Source: Prevotella sp. UBA3837 (lineage in GTDB: Bacteria; Bacteroidota; Bacteroidia; Bacteroidales; Bacteroidaceae). Taken from it: a stretch of 8,021 bases of DNA. This document shows positions 5,647 to 8,021 of this stretch, in pieces. The translations under genes and the position numbers were made by a program. The notes below the pieces were generated by a model. That model saw nothing but the letters and a program-made list of their open reading frames with translations. It had not been told where the DNA came from and searched no databases. Each line of letters starts with the position of its first letter. Positions within the stretch are counted from its first letter, which is position 1. The stretch spans positions 1 through 8,021 of the forward strand of contig DGHX01000028.1 in the NCBI GenBank assembly GCA_002392835.1, given 5' to 3'.

Positions 5647-7149
5647 CAGTCTCAGATACAACAACAGAAACAGGAGCAGCGGCAGCTACAGACCATCTCG
5701 GCACAGCAGCTGTTGCAGGCACAGCTGGTAGAGCTGCCCCTGCAGCAGCTGTCGGAACGCATTGAGGCGGAACTGCACGACAACCCCGCGCTGGAGAAGA
5801 GCGTCAGCGACGAGGAAGCAGCGCCATGGGACGACGGCTACCAGGCTGACGCCCCCGAGCAGCCTGACGACTACGACACGCAGCGCGAGCGCGAGGAGCG
5901 CAGCGACGCCCTCGACGAAGCACTGCAAAACATTGGGCGCGACGACGAGGACCTGCCCGTTTACCAGGGCGGCCAGCGATGGGCCGCCGAACAGGAGCAG
6001 GAGCAGGCGGTCTTCGGCGAGGGGCGCTCGTTCTACGACTTGCTGATGGAGCAGGTGGGCGAGCTGGAGCTGAGCGACGACGACCGCTACGCCATGGAGT
6101 ACATCATACAGTCGCTCGATGACGACGGCCTGCTGCGCACACCGCTGAGCGACATTGCCGAACAGCTGGCCATCTACCACGGCCAGGACGTAGGCGAGCA
6201 GCACCTGGAGCACCTGCTGCACCTGCTGCAGCAGTTCGACCCCGCCGGCATCGGTGCCCGCTCGCTGCAGGAGTGTCTGCTGCTGCAGACCGAGCGTCGC
6301 AAGGACTCGACGCTGAAGACGCTGATGCAGCAGGTGCTCAACAACTATTTCGACGACTTCACCAAGAAGCACTGGACCCGCATACAGCAGCTGCTGGGCC
6401 TGAGCGACGAGCAGGCGGAGGCACTCATCGGCGAGCTGCGCCGCCTGAACCCCAAGCCCGGCGCATCGCTGGGCGAGGCCGTGGGGCACAACATGCAGCA
6501 GATAACGCCCGACTTCATCGTCGACACCCTCGACGACGGCACGCTGTCCATGAGCCTGAACAGCAGCGACCTGCCACGGCTGGAGATATCGCAATCGTTT
6601 GCCGAGCTGCTGCAGGACTTCCACAACAACAAAGACCACATGACGCGCCAGCAGAAGGAGGCACTGCTCTACACCAAGCAGAAGGTGGAGGCCGCACAGT
6701 GCTTCATCGACGCCGTGAACACACGGCAGCGCACGCTGACGAAGACCATGAACGCCATCATCAAGCTGCAGCGCCCGTTCTTCGAAGAGGGAGACGAGGA
6801 GCTGCTGCGCCCGATGATACTGAAGGACGTGGCCGAACTGACGGGGCTGGACCTGAGCACCATCTCGCGCGTGTCGAGCTCCAAATACGTGCAGACGCGC
6901 TGGGGCACCTTCCCACTGAAGTTCTTCTTCAACGACGGCTACGTCACGCAGAGCGGCGAGGAGCTATCGACACGCAAGATCAAGGCGGCCCTGCGCCAGC
7001 TCATCGACGCAGAGGACAAGCGCAAGCCGCTGAGCGACGACGTGCTGAGCAGCATGCTGGCCGAAAAAGGCTACCCCATAGCACGCCGGACAGTGGCAAA
7101 ATACCGCGAGCTGCTCGGCTTTCCCGTAGCAAGGCTCAGAAAGAGTTAG
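5641..7149 (+). CDS. rpoN: RNA polymerase sigma-54 factor
   Basis: Alternative sigma factor that directs RNA polymerase to GG/GC (-24/-12) promoters and needs AAA+ enhancer-binding activators. The 502-aa length is typical. Region I (residues 1-50) is Gln-rich and ends in ELHDNPALEK, as in the family. Residues 55-125 are the acidic, variable region II. Region III includes QFDPAGIGARSLQECLL (198-214) and the core-binding and DNA-contacting part. DVAELTGLDLSTISRVSS (396-413) is the helix-turn-helix. The RpoN box ARRTVAKYRE (481-490), which reads the -24 element, is intact. The start is TTG at 5641: an in-frame TAA sits at 5635-5637, and homology begins at once. No -24/-12 promoter or activator gene is apparent in the window. 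Short-repeat arrays border the gene on both sides. Confidence 0.97.
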   Translation: MNQSQIQQQKQEQRQLQTISAQQLLQAQLVELPLQQLSERIEAELHDNPALEKSVSDEEAAPWDDGYQADAPEQPDDYDTQREREERSDALDEALQNIGRDDEDLPVYQGGQRWAAEQEQEQAVFGEGRSFYDLLMEQVGELELSDDDRYAMEYIIQSLDDDGLLRTPLSDIAEQLAIYHGQDVGEQHLEHLLHLLQQFDPAGIGARSLQECLLLQTERRKDSTLKTLMQQVLNNYFDDFTKKHWTRIQQLLGLSDEQAEALIGELRRLNPKPGASLGEAVGHNMQQITPDFIVDTLDDGTLSMSLNSSDLPRLEISQSFAELLQDFHNNKDHMTRQQKEALLYTKQKVEAAQCFIDAVNTRQRTLTKTMNAIIKLQRPFFEEGDEELLRPMILKDVAELTGLDLSTISRVSSSKYVQTRWGTFPLKFFFNDGYVTQSGEELSTRKIKAALRQLIDAEDKRKPLSDDVLSSMLAEKGYPIARRTVAKYRELLGFPVARLRKS

Positions 7150-7198
7150 GAGTTAGGAGTTAGGGGTTAGGAGTTAAGAATTAAGAATCAGAAGTTAC
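7143..7198 (+). repeat. Heptad array 3: GAGTTAG units starting in the rpoN stop
   Basis: Eight 7-bp units in register: GAGTTAG three times, GGGTTAG, GAGTTAA, GAATTAA, GAATCAG, AAGTTAC. The first unit overlaps the last codons and TAG stop (7147-7149) of rpoN. Stops at 7147, 7154 and 7161 cover all three forward frames. Units become less alike toward the 3' end, as if the array decays from the stop codon outward. Confidence 0.9.
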
Positions 7199-7205
7199 CA
7201 TAATA

Positions 7206-7235
7206 GTTAGCGTTAAGTTTAGCGTTATCGTTATA
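7206..7235 (+). repeat. Hexad array GTTAnn before the PAP2-like gene
   Basis: Five 6-bp units follow the heptads: GTTAGC, GTTAAG, TTTAGC, GTTATC, GTTATA. With period 6 the stops at 7208, 7214 and 7220 stay in one frame, that of the next gene, so they fix its start at or after 7223. Array 3 plus this one fill nearly the whole rpoN-PAP2 gap. Confidence 0.7.
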
Positions 7236-7240
7236 AAGCC

Positions 7241-7861
7241 GTGACACGCAATAAAGCACTCATCATTGGGGCAAAGGTGCTCAGCAGCATCTTCACGCCT
7301 TTCTACCTGCCGCTGGTTGGCATCATACTGCTGTTCACCGTGAGCTACATGAACAAGGTGAACATACAGTTCAAACTGCTGGTGCTCTCCATCGTCTACC
7401 TGTTCACCGTGCTGCTGCCCACCTTCCTCATCTGGCTTTACCGCAACCAGCGTGGCTGGACGCCGCTGCAGCTGGCCCACCGACACCGCCAGCTGGTGGC
7501 CTACACCATATCCATCATCTGCTATGTGGCCTGCATCTGGCTGATGAACGCGCTCCACATCTACCACTTCATCGTCATCATCGTGGTGGCTGCCCTCATC
7601 ATACAGGCAGTGGGGGTCATCGTCACCGTGTGGTGGAAGATCTCCATCCATACCGCTGCCATCGGCGGACTGGCCGGTGCGCTGATGGCCTTCGCCGAGC
7701 TGTTCCGCTTCAACCCCGCGTGGTGGCTCTGCCTGGTGTTCCTCTTCTCAGGGCTCTTAGGGTCGGCACGCATGATATTGCGACAGCACACACTGGCACA
7801 GGTCGTCACCGGGTTCTTCCTCGGGCTGGGATGCGCCTTCTTTACCATACTATATCTGTAA
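7241..7861 (+). CDS. PAP2-like (phosphatidic acid phosphatase superfamily) membrane protein
   Basis: Integral inner-membrane protein of 206 aa with about six hydrophobic helices (roughly 14-36, 43-66, 87-104, 107-130, 138-153, 160-205 in two spans). PAP2 enzymes dephosphorylate lipid phosphates or pyrophosphates such as undecaprenyl pyrophosphate at the membrane. Superfamily traces are visible: KISIHTA (133-139) matches the SGH-type motif with His137, and ARMILRQHTLAQ (176-187) matches the R-x5-H-x3-D motif with Arg177 and His183. However, Gln187 stands where the Asp is expected, and I cannot find a clear KxxxxxxRP motif. The GTG at 7241 is chosen because an in-frame TAG lies at 7220 and the next ATG (residue 37) would remove the first helix. 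The gene follows rpoN by 91 nt. Function as a phosphatase is uncertain; the fold assignment is reasonable. Confidence 0.85.
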   Translation: MTRNKALIIGAKVLSSIFTPFYLPLVGIILLFTVSYMNKVNIQFKLLVLSIVYLFTVLLPTFLIWLYRNQRGWTPLQLAHRHRQLVAYTISIICYVACIWLMNALHIYHFIVIIVVAALIIQAVGVIVTVWWKISIHTAAIGGLAGALMAFAELFRFNPAWWLCLVFLFSGLLGSARMILRQHTLAQVVTGFFLGLGCAFFTILYL

Positions 7862-7871
7862 GGGTCCGCCA

Positions 7872-7890
7872 CCCCAAGGGGAGGGGGAAC
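7872..7890 (+). other. G-rich intergenic word after the PAP2-like gene
   Basis: CCCC (7872-7875) followed by AAGGGGAGGGGGAAC lies 10 nt past the PAP2 stop. It shares GGGAGGGG and the trailing AAC/TGA context with the nrdD-nrdG gap at 992-1006. Both copies sit just after a stop codon on the plus strand. It might be a remnant of a small palindromic intergenic repeat. The rest of the 99-bp spacer to purE is AT-rich with no clear promoter. Confidence 0.35.
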
Positions 7891-7960
7891 TGAGTCAGGC
7901 CATAAGCACCGCCATCATAACCACATCATAAAGAATACACACATATATATTATATAGGAT

Positions 7961-8021
7961 ATGGAAAACAATACCGAGAACAGGCTTCCCCTTGTGAGCA
8001 TCATCATGGGCAGCACCAGCG
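7961..8021 (+). CDS. purE: N5-carboxyaminoimidazole ribonucleotide mutase, N-terminal start only
   Basis: Only the first 20 codons are inside the window. MENNTENRLPLVSIIMGSTS matches the PurE N terminus, where V-x-I-I-M-G-S-x-S is the nucleotide-binding start of the flavodoxin-like fold. PurE converts N5-CAIR to CAIR in purine biosynthesis. The ATG at 7961 has AGGA five nt upstream. In Bacteroides relatives, as I recall, purE is often next to gcvH and ispG; no gcvH lies between the PAP2-like gene and purE here. The remainder of the gene is off the edge, so completeness cannot be judged. Confidence 0.85.
   Translation, partial: MENNTENRLPLVSIIMGSTS

Noticed and set aside
5686..6639. 317-codon minus-strand open frame opposite rpoN
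   Set aside because: Q/L/V-rich translation is the mirror of Gln- and Asp-rich RpoN codons; no start context or motifs.
6273..7163. 296-codon plus-strand open frame overlapping rpoN in another frame
   Set aside because: Arg/Ala/Gln/His-rich shadow inside rpoN, whose own frame carries the HTH and RpoN box.

Overview
The window looks like a chromosomal segment from a member of the Bacteroidota, most likely a Prevotella-type (Prevotellaceae) gut or oral organism. Three things point there. The spacers carry Bacteroidota-style -7 boxes (TAnnTTTG). The secreted esterase ends in a C-terminal sorting-type tail (GLYIRNGKK...). The encoded NrdD, NrdG, Dus, RpoN and PAP2-like proteins have the character of that phylum. 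Coding DNA is GC-rich while the spacers are AT-rich, which is why many long shadow frames appear opposite and alongside the real genes.

Layout. Positions 1-972 (+) hold the C-terminal part of the anaerobic ribonucleoside-triphosphate reductase NrdD, followed 35 nt later by its radical-SAM activase NrdG (1008-1517, +). Convergent to them is a large secreted SGNH/CE12-type carbohydrate esterase (1561-3552, -), whose probable intrinsic terminator lies inside the 3' end of nrdG. Next on the minus strand is a DusB-like tRNA-dihydrouridine synthase (3688-4668). A divergent, AT-rich promoter region (4669-4821) separates it from a plus-strand block: an uncharacterised 218-aa protein with an internal duplication (4822-5478), sigma-54 RpoN (5641-7149, TTG start), a six-helix PAP2-like membrane protein (7241-7861, GTG start), and the first codons of purE (7961 to the window edge).

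How the genes relate. nrdD and nrdG form one functional unit: NrdG installs the glycyl radical on NrdD so dNTPs can be made without oxygen. The esterase probably removes acetyl groups from pectin-type or similar glycans outside the cell. Dus, RpoN, PAP2 and PurE are housekeeping or regulatory genes with no obvious shared pathway.

The least ordinary part is the non-coding DNA around rpoN. Three arrays of different 7-bp units (AGTGAAG, ATTAnnn, GAGTTAG) sit at the gene junctions, and a 6-bp GTTAnn array follows the last one. The first contains the stop codon of the 218-aa gene, the second runs into the rpoN TTG start, and the third contains the rpoN stop. Each of the three heptad arrays places stop codons in all three forward frames. 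A spacer segment bounded by 13-bp direct repeats lies between the first two arrays. No mobile element gene, CRISPR array, tRNA or rRNA is visible.
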